Positions 13,804 to 23,734 of a stretch of 31,678 nucleotides of DNA are shown here, in pieces. Both the position numbers and the translations under genes were made by a program. Under the pieces are notes generated by a model. That model saw only the letters and a list, made by a program, of their open reading frames with translations, did no database searches and had not been told where the DNA came from. The stretch spans positions 1 through 31,678 of the forward strand of contig NAVB01000677.1 of NCBI GenBank assembly GCA_002179805.1. The letters are read 5' to 3'. How positions within the stretch are numbered: the stretch's first letter is position 1; each line of letters opens with the position of its first letter. This stretch comes from Acanthamoeba lenticulata. Lineage: Eukaryota > Discosea > Longamoebia > Acanthamoebidae.

Positions 13804-14181
13804 TCATGCAGAATCGCTGTCGTGCTGGTTGTTGTCGCGTTCAGGTTCGGCACGAGGGAGGACTCGTTCAGCAAGAGCAAGAGTTTGCTCCAAGAGTTGT
13901 GCTGCTTCCGCTTTCTGCCTCCTGACAGTCTCCAGCTCTACAACGAGTGAGCAATTATCTGCTTGGAGTTGGGCTATGATCCTCTCTAACGCCTCAGCCA
14001 TTTGTAGTGCTAGAAATAGTTGAAGGGGGGCTGGGTCATTCCTGGAACGAGAAGTGTAGGCGAAGGCAAAAGCTAAGGCTAAGGCCAAGGTTATGGCCGT
14101 GACAAAGACAGAAGCGACAGCAGAAGAGTCGAAGAAGCGAGAGAAGGGGAAGTAGATGGCGTAGAGGTGGGACCAGTACAT
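13804..14181 (-). CDS. Small predicted membrane-anchored coiled-coil protein
   Basis: A complete ATG-to-TGA frame of 125 codons. Residues about 20-42 form one hydrophobic helix (AVASVFVTAITLALALAFAF). It is followed by a short basic patch (TSRSRN), as expected for a single-pass membrane segment with the positive side next to it. Residues about 58-105 are heptad-like (LERIIAQLQADN, then LVVELETVRRQKAEAAQLL), predicting a coiled coil. The end is acidic and polar. No family is recognised and no intron is needed. It sits between two other genes with acidic, coiled-coil or membrane features, which suggests a local family of lineage-specific proteins. A chance reading frame cannot be excluded. Confidence 0.5.
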   Translation of the reverse strand: MYWSHLYAIYFPFSRFFDSSAVASVFVTAITLALALAFAFAYTSRSRNDPAPLQLFLALQMAEALERIIAQLQADNCSLVVELETVRRQKAEAAQLLEQTLALAERVLPRAEPERDNNQHDSDSA

Positions 14182-14709
14182 TGACTAGGGGAAAAGTAGA
14201 GACGAAAGAAACAGCCTCGCCCCAGACAGAAACCCTTTGCTGCTACTTGCAGCGTGCCATTGGCCACTGCAAGACATGCATTCCAAAGTTCTCGGAATAC
14301 TTTCTCCCTGCTGGAAAAAAGGTGGTTCTGTCCAGGAACTTGTGAAATAAAATTAAAACTTGAAAGAAAAGCTGCATCCGTTGGAGCGGGTCACCCCAGG
14401 AGGACTCCCACTCTTCCCTCACTCTTGCGCACTCCCACCTCTACCCCACCAACCAACTGCAACCCCCCCCCCGCTGGTGCAGCCACCTCGCATCTTCCAT
14501 CAACTGTAGCTGGCATCCCTGCCACTGAGAAGCTCACCTCTCCCCACCCACCCAAGCAGGGATCCAGCACTGCATGAGCTGGTCCTGCAGGAAGAACATC
14601 TGCTCTCCGGCTCAGGATGTGCAGGTAGTTCTCCCACTCTAGCACCGAGCCCTGGGGTGGTATTAATGTTAGAATTTTTGATTTGATTTTTAGTTTTTGT
14701 TAAAATAAA
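14182..14709. other. Intergenic stretch between divergent small genes
   Basis: It separates the minus-strand gene at 13804-14181 from the plus-strand gene at 14710. AT-rich pockets at 14340-14360 and 14665-14712 flank a C-rich middle. No promoter motif could be assigned. Confidence 0.45.
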
Positions 14710-15890
14710 ATGATGCGACATATGGACATGTTCTTCCATTGTAGCAGAAGAAAAGGAAGAAGAGCCATGAACCCACCCAACCACAAGACACCTGCAGGTC
14801 TCTACTTCCCTACACTGGAGGAATTAGAAGTCATGCAAACGGCTGCGATATACGGACTGATGCAAACGTTCAAAAAGGTGTTCTTTAGGCAAATCGCGAC
14901 TGAAAAAAGCCTGCGGAGTACGATTCACGACCTTAAGGCCGCGTGGCCTGGCGACAAGGAGGAAACGGAGACAGTTGAAGACGAAGACGACGATCAACAC
15001 GAAGACGAACACGAAGAAGAGGAAGGTGACGTGAGTATTGGCGTGGCGCTGCCCAACAAACGCGACAGTGACACCTTCAAGAAAGAGAAAAAGAAAGAGG
15101 GAGAGGGAGAAGGAGAGGGAGAAGGAGAAGGAGAGGGAGAGGAAGAGACAGAAGAAGAGGAAGAGGAAGAGGAAGAGGTGGATGTTTCTTACATCATATA
15201 CAGGAACAAAGGGCAAATCTGCCCTTTCGGCCAGCTTGTAGATGACCTTGCGACGAAGATCCAGTGGGCCAGAAGGAAAGAAGCGAAGTGGGAAGCGCAG
15301 CGATCTTTGGCCAAAATGTCTTCCACCGTCGTCTTCACTCTCAACGCTCTGAGCTTCCTAGACCTTTCCGTCAGCTCAGACGCAGCTCTTGTAGACGAGA
15401 TGAGACAATTCTACGGTGGCGTAGAGGCCTACTGCGCGGAGAAGAAAGCTGTGATGGATAAGCTGTTGGTTGAAATAGGTGATGTTGTTTATTTATAAAG
15501 TACTCGCACAGTGCTTAATTTGACAGCAATTACATGAAACTTGTGCTTTTTTATGCAGTAGGTCTTGTACTTATCTTTGTCCTTTCTTCGTCTCACTCTC
15601 CGTCTTGTCGGTCTCGTCGGTGCTGTTGCTCACGGCCTTGCTGTCGCTGTGGCTGGACAAGAAGAACCGGAGCAACAACGACCCAGCCACCCTAAGGCAG
15701 CTCAAAAGCAGTGGCATCTCGCCCATCAGGGCCCGCAGGCCACCAAGCTAGCCAAGCGGACCAAGGCCGTCAAGTATGCCAAGTACTCGCTGCACAAGAC
15801 CCTCCGCCCGACTGCCCTGTTCGAGGACGTTGTGCGCACCGTCGTCTTCCTGGCCACTCGCGTCAACCGTTTGAAGACCTCTTGAGCTCA
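14710..15890 (+). CDS. Acidic low-complexity protein, possible C-terminal membrane segment
   Basis: Exon 1 runs from the ATG at 14710 (or a second one at 14767) to 15478 and gives about 256 residues. It has an N-terminal helical part (PTLEELEVMQTAAIYGLMQTF), a Glu/Asp-rich section with a (Gly-Glu)n tract and a poly-Glu run, and a well-formed C-terminal part (IYRNKGQICPFGQL, then FLDLSVSSDAALVDEMRQF). A splice donor lies at 15479. After the acceptor near 15558 the directly joined frame ends within 45 codons. A neighbouring frame instead gives a hydrophobic segment (LVGLVGAVAHGLAVAVAG) and a basic end (TKAVKYAKYSLHKTLRP), stopping at 15885. Either an alternative acceptor or a one-base error is needed to join them. 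No family is recognised. Confidence 0.55.
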
Positions 15891-16574
15891 GTGAGACTTG
15901 GGCCGAATTATTAATAATCATTTCCGTTTGATCTTCTGAGATTTGTGCGAGACTTTGTGCGAGACCTCAACCTCACGACATGACAAAGATCTAGAAGACA
16001 AAAAGACCGTTCAACAAGGACCTGAGAGAACTACGTTACGTATTTACCGCGTGCACTAGAGTTTATGGCAAACACAATCATTGGCCCAACTGGCAGTGCT
16101 TTCTTTCACCCACAAAATAAAATAAAAAAAAAAAATTACGAGAGGCATCCAAAGATCATGGTTGAACACCTCTCCCATGGCATTGGCTCACATAAAGACC
16201 AGCCACAGATAGGCTCTTGGACCTATGGGAGGGAGTCTGTACAATCTAACACGTTTTTACGTGGCGCGTGGCTCGCAGATAGGCCACCATCATCATTATA
16301 ACTTGAGGTGATTCACCGCCATCAAGCCCGAGACAAGAGAAGACCACTCGCACAGTAGTAGGCCTGTACCCTAGCTGTACGACCTGCAGAGGTATATGTC
16401 CTTCTGCCCAAATAATCCCATGGCCAACACCACGCAAGGCCCCAGCCCGTGCTCGTCTGGATTTTGGCAGGAGGCGAACGGCAGCAAAGAGGAGAGATAT
16501 TTACTTGTGTGTACTCTATTGGGTACCAACCCATGACATGCACAGGCACGGCGGTGGTCACCGTAACCGCGAAC
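15891..16574. other. Intergenic stretch
   Basis: No gene, repeat or RNA was recognised. An A-rich run sits at 16117-16137. Confidence 0.45.
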
Positions 16575-17575
16575 TCATGGTGCTGTGCCTGACAGACTGT
16601 GTTGTGTCTTGGCGACAAGGTCGCATTCTTCAACCAGTTTAATCAGCTGTTTTCGCTGTTGCTCGATCTGCTGCACGCCCTTCGTCCAAACGGTCACTCT
16701 CAAGGTAGAGGTTGACCAACTCCGAAGCATCCTGGACGAAGCGTCGCGCGTTGCCGTCTGCCTTGAGCAGAGCTCCCAGCGCGGCCTTGTTGAAGCAGGT
16801 CGTGAGCATCTTCTGCAAGACGGCATCCCAGTTCGACTCCTCCCAGAGAGATTCGCTCAGCTCCCGCTGCCAAGCCCGGTTGGTTGAGACTCCCTCCTTC
16901 TCGTACTGTCGTCGCCAGGAGGTCCCACACGCGGCCCTTGCAGAGTCTTCGAGCCACGGTGCCTACAGAAGAAAGACAGAAATAAATAAAGAAACAAACA
17001 AACAAACAAACCGCACTGCTGAAGAAATACAAAAGGGTTTGGAGGAGGAGACAGGACGAACCTGGGCCGGGGTGGCGGTTGCTTGCCGACCCTCTCAAAG
17101 CTGGGCATCGCATTGGGGTTGTGGCCTTGTCCAACCTGCGTCATGTTGGTGCGCGCCCAGAGCCTGCGTTGTCGCCGCGACAAGATGACTACACTTCCTA
17201 GTAAACCAAAAAGGCACAAACAGAGGTCGTACATGTCACGCATGGTAGCACCGAGCGGCGAGTTGAGCTGACTCAATCGTTCGTTGCATAAGCTTGACGC
17301 GAAACCAAGGCCGGTCAGCGCGGCCATGGTCACAGTGGGTACGAAGAAGAGGCGGGCGCGTAACGCCGCAGACCTTCCGCAGCCACATGTCGCCAACCGT
17401 GGCAAAGAAGATCACGCCCGTGTGGACGCTCCTGGAAGGACTTGTCCTTCTCCGTCTGCAGCGCCTGCCACTGGTTCTTCATTTTGTCCAGCTCAGCCCG
17501 CTCCTCGGGCGTCAGGCTCTGGGGCTGTTTCACAACCTCCTCTTCATCTAGCCTCTGCTGTGGGCAGGTCTGCAT
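16575..17575 (-). CDS. Unrecognised two-helix membrane protein, frame-broken
   Basis: The ATG at 17575 opens a charged N-terminus (LTPEERAELDKMKNQWQALQ). The protein then continues, with frame changes near 17425 and 17355, into two hydrophobic helices: VIFFATVGDMWLR with LFFVPTVTMAALTGLGFA, and LCLCLFGLLGSVVIL followed by RRQRR. An intron from about 17067 to 16962 (GTTCGT...TAG) leads to a soluble part containing NKAALGALLKADGNARRF and LVNLYLESDRL. Another frame change near 16688 leads to a final coiled coil (IEQQRKQLIKLVEECDLV) and a TGA at 16575. The product would have about 290 residues. No family is recognised. Because the text reads well in pieces, one-base sequencing errors are likelier than decay. 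It starts 112 bp downstream of the C45/AAT-like gene on the same strand. Confidence 0.5.
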
Positions 17576-17687
17576 CTTGTTGTTGTTGTTGTACTCTTGC
17601 GTTGTGTGGTCTTTTGTGTTTTCTTTTCAAATTTCTCACTTTTCCTCATTCGTAAGCTCCTCCACAAAACGAAAACGACAAGCTTGC

Positions 17688-19478
17688 TCACGGCTTCGCC
17701 TCGGCGGAGAGACTGGCCACGTCAAGGCGAATGAAGGGACGCTTGTCGGCGGGTACGGCGTGGGGGGCGGGACCCGCATTCGCCAGGTAGACGTGGTCTG
17801 ACGCGTAATCGTAGATGGCGACTGCATGTCACCGGTGGTGGAGCTCACAAAGTCAGTGAGCGCGTACAAAAGCTGTTTGCAGACGGTTGGGGTGAGGTCG
17901 TACCGGTATCACCCTGCGAGGTGATGTACTTGACGGCCGTTATACGGGCTGATGCTGCTGTAGTGCTGCTGCAGGAGCGAAGAGAAGCGGGTGTGCTTGG
18001 AGGGCTGAGGAGGAAGACCAGACCCTCCATCTTGGGGTGGGCCGGGTACACGGGGTAGTTGAGCCAGTCCCAAATGTGCTGCACCACCACCACCACCACC
18101 ACGCATGACACTCGGTGAGCTCCAGGCGATCGAGCCCTCCAAGGAGACAAGGGAAGGAGAGAGAGAGAGAGAGAGAGGGGCACATTACCAGCTTGTCGTG
18201 GGTGTAGCCAAAGGCGGTGAAGGTGTTGGTGTAGTCGCCGAGGCCGACGAAGATGGCGCAGGTCCTGCGTGCGGACTCCATGCGCATGATGGCGTCATCG
18301 ATGTCCGAGTCGTACTGCATGATGTCGCGGAGGAGGAAGTGCCACGGCACGCCAATGCGGCTCAGGGTGCCGTTGAAGCCGGCCCAGACCTTCTCGCACA
18401 CGCCCATGTGGGCCGACGAGTAACCAGAGATGGTGCCGATGAAACCGGCCCACCCGAAACTGGCGAAGGCGTGGCCGTCACCAGGGTTGGGGTGGTACAC
18501 CAACACGGCGGGCATCTGCTGGAAGGGACCGTCCGTGCTCCAGTCCAGAGCGCGCAGCTGGTAGAGAGTGCCGTTGGTGTTGGCAATTGACTTGCCCCAG
18601 GCGCCAAACATGCTGCAGGCCGCTTGGATCAGCTGTCACCCCACGAAGCAGAGGTGAGGTCATCATGCCAGCAGGTGTGATTGGACAGGTCAGTCTCTCA
18701 GCTCAGGGCTGCGTTCGAAGCAGTACCTCGGGGAACATGTGGATGCGGTAGAGGGTCGTGTAATCGACGCCAGAGCCATCGGCGATGCCGCGGATCTCGT
18801 CAAAGAACCTCTTGGGCGTGTAGGCCTCCGTCATGTAGCCAGTCACTATTATGGCCCACTGGTCAGTCTTTCAGCCTTAGCAGCAGAGAGCAGCGGTTGC
18901 GGGAACGCACGATCGAGAGCAGCATCGACGCCCGACTCGGCGATGAGCTTCGACAACCAATCGGGGAACATAGAAAGCTCCTGCTCCACCTTCGTGTAGA
19001 TGTAGTCGAGGATCTGTTGTAGACATGGTGGCGTGCGCGTTCAGCACAGCCCCGACAAAACCAAAAAGTGAAGGGCAACAAGGGACGGGAAGTGTTACCG
19101 AAGGCCAGAACTTGGGTCCGATCTCCTTGAACAACTGACCCTGAGCGTAACCCATCTCGTAGGCGGTGCCATAAAGATGGACGATGTAGATGGGCGGAGT
19201 AACGTTGCGTTGGATGTAGAGCTTGCCGTTGGGCACGGACTTGACAAACTGCCGTAGAACAAGAGGGGGGAGGGTGTTGGCCTCAAGAGACGAATCGAGG
19301 AGGAGAAAAGAAGAAGAAGAGAAAGGACACCGGACAGTCGTACCTCAGGGGCATCCAGGAAGATGGGGGAGTTGTTCGGCTGTCCGCTGCAGTCTGAGTC
19401 CGCCACGGGCGCGAACGAGGCGCTGGCAAAAGCCAGGTACACCCCGAGAACGACTAGAGCCGCGAACAAGCACCTCAT
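17688..19478 (-). CDS. C45/AAT-like acyltransferase-amidohydrolase, secreted; last exon frame-broken
   Basis: Exons are 19478-19344, 19248-19099, 19013-18911, 18845-18727, 18632-18189 and 18078-17688. The first five join in phase. The protein opens with a signal peptide (MRCLFAALVVLGVYLAFASA), implying secretion or lysosomal delivery. It then shows GTAYEMGYAQGQL, FFDEIRGIADGSGV, RIHMFPE, and the start of the nucleophile block AACSMFGAWG with Cys175 in the position of the self-processing Cys of the acyl-CoA:6-aminopenicillanate acyltransferase (peptidase C45) family. RALDWSTDGPFQQMP follows. These N-terminal-nucleophile enzymes cleave or transfer amide-linked acyl chains; the substrate is unknown. 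In the last exon the family text (WDWLNYPVYPAHPKMEG, KHTRFSSLLQQHY, AVKYITSQ, AIYDYASDHVYLANAG) changes frame near 18010, 17940, 17905 and 17825. It is either degenerating or miscalled there. Confidence 0.8.
18157..18177. repeat. GA dinucleotide tract in an intron
   Basis: A (GA)n run, seen as (CT)n on the transcribed minus strand, lies inside intron 5 (18188-18079) of the C45/AAT-like gene. Confidence 0.85.
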
Positions 19479-19674
19479 CTTCTTCGTTCAGGGGCAGCTG
19501 GGGCAATAACAAAGAAGCGGGAGAGAAAGAGGGCCAGTGAAAGAGAGATAAAGCGGGTTGGCCTATTTTATTGCACTTTATTATCCCCGTCACGCACAAC
19601 TCCTCCTACTTTTCTCCGGCGATAGAGCTCTCGAGAGAGGAGCATGCGACGCTGTACAGGAGGAGCGAGGCTGA

Positions 19675-20838
19675 TCAGGAAAGCCGATAGCCTCGTCCAG
19701 CAAAGGTGCCTCCGTTGCCGACCGACGTGTGAGGCGAGGGGTAGGAGACGTTCGTGGGCGGCCGCCCGTAGGCGCGATCAGATGGTGGCGCAGCAGCAGC
19801 GGCATAACGGTCCGTGTAGATCACGCCGTCGCGCAGAGTGCGGCCGCCACCGGAACCGCCGCCCCTTGGCGAGGAAGAAGGCCCGCGAAGGAAGAAGTCG
19901 AACACAAAGTCGATGAGCTCCAAAACAGGCCGGAAGGCGCCCTGGTGAGATTGCACGTCAGCCTGCGCTAAGACGCGGGCAAGGCACGGCCTTGATGTGA
20001 AGTGTGCGTACCCTGACGTAGAGGAGACCGGCAAGAATGCCGCACAGGTGCCCGAAAAAGGAGGAGCGCGGGACGAGCAGATGAATGAGCACCAGCTCAA
20101 CCCAGTGGAGGTACTGTGTTGGCACGACGAACCCCATGACCTGTACCGCCGTGGCAGGAATCAACAGTCAAAAAAAACAGGCTGTGGTGGCCAGCATCGG
20201 CTCCATGAACAAGAGGGGCACGAACCTGGGAATAAGGGGACGTCGAGTAGTACGTACTGACCACCTTGAGCGCGAAAAGAACCGCCGAGAAGCCCACAGC
20301 GCACGAGTTGTAAGGGCCTGCCGGGAGGTGACGCGTAAACACAAGTTGCGAAGCGCTGTGGGTGGGACACGTACCAGGCATGTCGGCGTATCGCGCCAGA
20401 AACACGCTGCCCACCACCATCAAAACGTTGGAGACCACGGCGAACAAGACAATCAACGTGGCAAACCTCTGTGGAAGTGGGAGAATGAGTGCGAGCACAG
20501 ACAGGAGGAAAGACTCAGATAGGTACCCTGGGGCCGAGTCGCGGTTCTAGGTCTCGACCCTTCCACAAGAAGGAGACCATGTTGTAGTAAAGATGCATGT
20601 CATCCACGTGGAAGAAAGACGCCAGCAGTAATCGCTGCAGATCCAGTTGCTGCCACACCATGCCAGCTCCGATGCACACGTCATAGATGGACAGCTTGGT
20701 GTCAAAGTAGTGCAGAAGCACGTTGATGCCTCCGACAATCAGCGTGACCGGAGGAATGTTGTCCAATCCGATCCTTGCAACTTGCAACGCGAGCAAGATG
20801 AGACCCACATTATTCCCTCCTCTTCGCTGTCTATACAT
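19675..20838 (-). CDS. RHBDD1: Rhomboid protease, RHBDL4/RHBDD1-like
   Basis: The five exons 20838-20527, 20468-20375, 20317-20226, 20140-20012 and 19962-19675 join in phase to give 304 residues, close to human RHBDD1 (315). It is an intramembrane serine protease of the ER membrane. Landmarks match the human protein in order: NIPPVTL near the start, DLQRLLLASFFHVDDMHLYY, NMVSFLWKG with LEPRLG, the catalytic block CAVGFSAVLFALKV with Ser146, and FFGHLCGIL with His197, forming the Ser-His dyad. In animals RHBDL4 cleaves unstable membrane proteins and recruits p97/VCP for ER-associated degradation. The last exon encodes a Gly/Pro/Ser-rich tail (GGGSGGG, then YGRPPTN) in which I see no p97-binding motif or ubiquitin-interacting motif like those of the human tail. 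The start codon is 199 bp from that of the divergent Hikeshi gene. Confidence 0.93.
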
Positions 20839-21037
20839 GTGTCTTGAAGCTTGTTCAGGAGTGGGTAGCCACGCTAATGCTCATCATGCGACGTGGCGAA
20901 GCTGATCTGTAGAGTTCTTGGAATTCCGACGTCGTCCTGAGTTTCCAACATTTTTTGTTGCATTTTCAGGTCTTCTTCGCTAACGCGGAAGGAAATGAAT
21001 AAACAAAAGTATTGGTGCGCGACAGCAGAGATCGATC
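20839..21037. promoter_or_regulatory. Divergent promoter region, rhomboid / Hikeshi
   Basis: This 199-bp spacer separates two start codons facing away from each other and must hold both promoters. No TATA-like or heat-shock-element motif could be assigned with confidence. Confidence 0.5.
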
Positions 21038-21750
21038 ATGCAAGACCCTGCTCAGCCACAAGCCCCGTTCGGCATCGTCGTGCCGGGGCGGCCCGTCGTT
21101 AGTGGTGCCCAGACAATCAGCCCTGGGCGGTGGACAGTCCCCATCCCTGAGGCTCACACTGTGCGGCAGGTACCCTTCCTCGGATCCGTCGTATTATTCT
21201 TCAGGACCTACAGTGGCTGGCGCTCACACGTGCTCACCTGGCGGTGCAGCTTACAGTGTTCCTCACACAGCCCATACAAGACCCGTCTTTCGGGCTGACC
21301 CTCTACATAAGCCCACCGCCCTACCAGGAGTGGATTTACTTGGGTGCAGTCTCCAACAACTTGCCCTCCACCATCCTCCAAGTGCGCTGGCCTCCATCCT
21401 TTGTCACTCAGCCTTTTCAGGCTCAATTGGGTAAAGCTGGCTCTTTCTTGCTTGTGGGCTGTCGCCACGCGGCTCACACTTTTGCTTGTGGCCCAGGCAT
21501 CATGCTGGAGCCATCGACGGAAATCGTGAAGAAGGTCAGCCCTGTGCCACCACAGGACGAAGAGTACCGACTGTTTGCCAAGTTCATCGCTGACGACCTG
21601 TTCCGATTCATGGAGAGCTTCAACAAGCAGACCGACGCACGCAACGAACTGCTCCTCATCCCCACCAAGGTGCTCGACATGTGGTACGAGAAGTTCAACA
21701 CCAAGTTCAAGCACGATCCCTTCTTCTGGACTCGCAAGGATGGTTCCTAG
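21038..21750 (+). CDS. HIKESHI: Hikeshi family (OPI10), Hsp70 nuclear import factor
   Basis: The three exons 21038-21169, 21250-21430 and 21497-21750, with introns of 80 and 66 nt, join in phase to give 188 residues (human protein 197). The family signature is clear throughout: FGIVVPGRPVV at the N-terminus, FGLTLYISPPP and WIYLGAVSNNLPSTIL in the beta-sandwich, AQLGIMLEP after the second intron, and the C-terminal helix VLDMWYEKFNTKF followed by HDPFFW. Hikeshi carries ATP-bound Hsp70 through nuclear pores, above all during heat stress, by binding FG-nucleoporins. An in-frame 39-nt GT...AG segment (21382-21420) is kept as coding because it is too short for a normal intron and the human protein also has residues there. 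The gene is divergent from the rhomboid gene and convergent with UFD1. Confidence 0.92.
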
Positions 21751-21994
21751 AGAAGGACCGGCCACTCCTCTGGCTCGTCTCCTCCCGCTACACGGCCGCA
21801 ACGACGGACGATGATGTTTGTTGTTGCAAAAGGTTAAAAACAAGAGCCTGATGACGTTCTGTACATGTCGGTTCAGCCACCTTCATGACGACGCTGTGTG
21901 GAAGGAGGAGGAAGCACGCGAGATGATGGGGGAAGAAGAAGAAGAGGCCAGGTAGAATCGAGAAGAGAGGAGGTGAAGTCGAAGAGGCCTTGCT

Positions 21995-23437
21995 TTAGCC
22001 TCGGAGGGAGTAGCCCGAGCCGGAGAAGGGCACAAACTTCTTCTTCTGGTCCTCCTCGGGCTTCTTCTCCTCTTCCTTCTTCTTGGTGCTGCTGCCGGCG
22101 TCGGTCTTGCTGGCCGCCGGAGCGTTCGACCGGGCACTGGTGTTCCCGGCACCAAAGACCAGCCCGCCCGGCTTTCGCGGCGCGGCCTCGCTTGGTTTGG
22201 GTGCCGCTGATGAAGATGACGAGGACGACGATGATGAAGATGAAGAGGAGGACGGTTTCGGGGTATAGGCCATAGAAGATGACGAGGACGAAGAAGAAGA
22301 GGACGATGAGCTTGCTGGGCCTGATGACACAGGCTTGCCGTTCAGTCGGAAGCCGGAGCCAGGGAAGGCAGGCTTGACCTCAGGCGCCGGCTCTGTCTTG
22401 GCCTCGGCCGAAGCCGCGGCCTTGGTCTCTTCGGCCTTGCCCTTGCCCTTGATGGAGCTGACTGCCGCCTTTTCCAACTGCTGACGGCGCGCGTCCTCGG
22501 CTAGAAAATGTTTGGCGCGTTCAGCAGTGCAATTATATCAACAACTTGGGCCATCAAGGGACGAAGGAGAGCCTCTGGTGTGTGTGTACCCTTCTTCAGC
22601 TGCTCGCTGGTGGGCGCAAAGTCGACCATGACGTCAGCTTCAACGATGGAAATGGCGTGCGAGGGAGTGTCGGGCTTCACTTCGAGCACGTTGATCTCGT
22701 AGTTCTTTTTGTTGTAGTTAATGATGATCACGTCGCCGGTGGTGAGAGCCGACCAGTTCCGCAGCGCATTCTCCAAACTGCACAAAGAAAAAGAAGAGAA
22801 AAACAATGAGGCACGTCTCCCTAGACTGGCTGTACGCTTTGCTGTGTTGAGAACGTACACAGCCTTGGGGTTGGTAAGGTCGAGGAAGGCCTCATCGACG
22901 GGTTGGAGCTTCGTGTAGGTGCCCTTGGGGAGGGTAGCACTGCGCACGTGCACCATCTGACCCTCGGTGAGGAGCAGCTGCTGCATCATCTGTGGTGGCC
23001 ACGTATAGCCTTGTAAGCGTGCATCCGCCTCACGCAAGTTGGTCTGTGCGGGGAAGGGCTTACCCAGTGCGGAAGGTAGCAAAGACCTTCATCCGCGACG
23101 AACTCAAGCACACCGCAGTGCGTGACACGTCTATGTGCGCCAGTCAACTCAAACAGCATGGGGTACTCGATGTTCAACCGTGCTGTGCGTGAGGTCGGTG
23201 ATGCTTGTCAGTTTCTAGGCTAGCGCAGCGGGAACGAAAGATCAAGCCCGTACCCAGAGTGTCAAGGGCAGACGGCGGCAAGATGACTGCAAGTTGAGTC
23301 GGTCAGGCGATGAAAAGCAATCAAGAGGGAAGACACTACGTACTCTTGCCTCCGTTCTCAAGATGTTCTTTGTTCATCATGGCCACAGAGTAGCAGCGGT
23401 ACGTGGCCTCAAACCGCATGGGTATCTGCGGGAACAT
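21995..23437 (-). CDS. UFD1: UFD1, p97/VCP cofactor in ubiquitin-dependent degradation
   Basis: The six exons 23437-23344, 23286-23254, 23182-23064, 22989-22859, 22777-22590 and 22500-21995 join in phase to give 356 residues. The double-psi barrel domain is unmistakable: [51 protein letters not shown] with [31 protein letters not shown], and [18 protein letters not shown]. The C-terminal region carries two candidate SHP boxes for binding the p97 N-domain, [10 protein letters not shown] and the extreme C-terminal [11 protein letters not shown] linker with two long poly-Ser runs separates them. With NPL4, UFD1 lets p97 extract ubiquitinated proteins from membranes and complexes. The start is MFPQIPM, similar in position to the human start. 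An extra 5' exon cannot be excluded because the frame stays open upstream to a possible AG acceptor near 23468. Confidence 0.95.
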
Positions 23438-23734
23438 TCCTTGCGGCAGGCCTGTGAGATTCCAGAAATTCTGCACAGATTGGCGCACCATGCAGGCAGA
23501 TTAGTGGCTGGTGTTGGAGTTGCACACCAGCCCATGGTGCGGGAACAAACCATCTTTGTGTTTCTTCTTGAGGTCTTTGGTGGTTGTGTGCTCTCTTGCT
23601 TGTGTGCAGAGTTGGCGAACTGCCTTTCGTTGTTGCACTGACGTCAGCAGTGCACGAAGGAAAACATCCTGGAATTCCACCCTTTTCGTGCTCCATCTCT
23701 TGAGGTCGCTGCTCTTCATCTCACAAGCGCTTGG
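23438..23734. promoter_or_regulatory. Divergent promoter region, UFD1 / pseudouridine synthase
   Basis: A 297-bp spacer between start codons that face away from each other. No specific element could be identified. Confidence 0.45.

Noticed and set aside
22200..22320. Acidic plus-strand coding stretch rich in Asp and Glu
   Set aside because: It is the antisense of the poly-Ser linker of UFD1.
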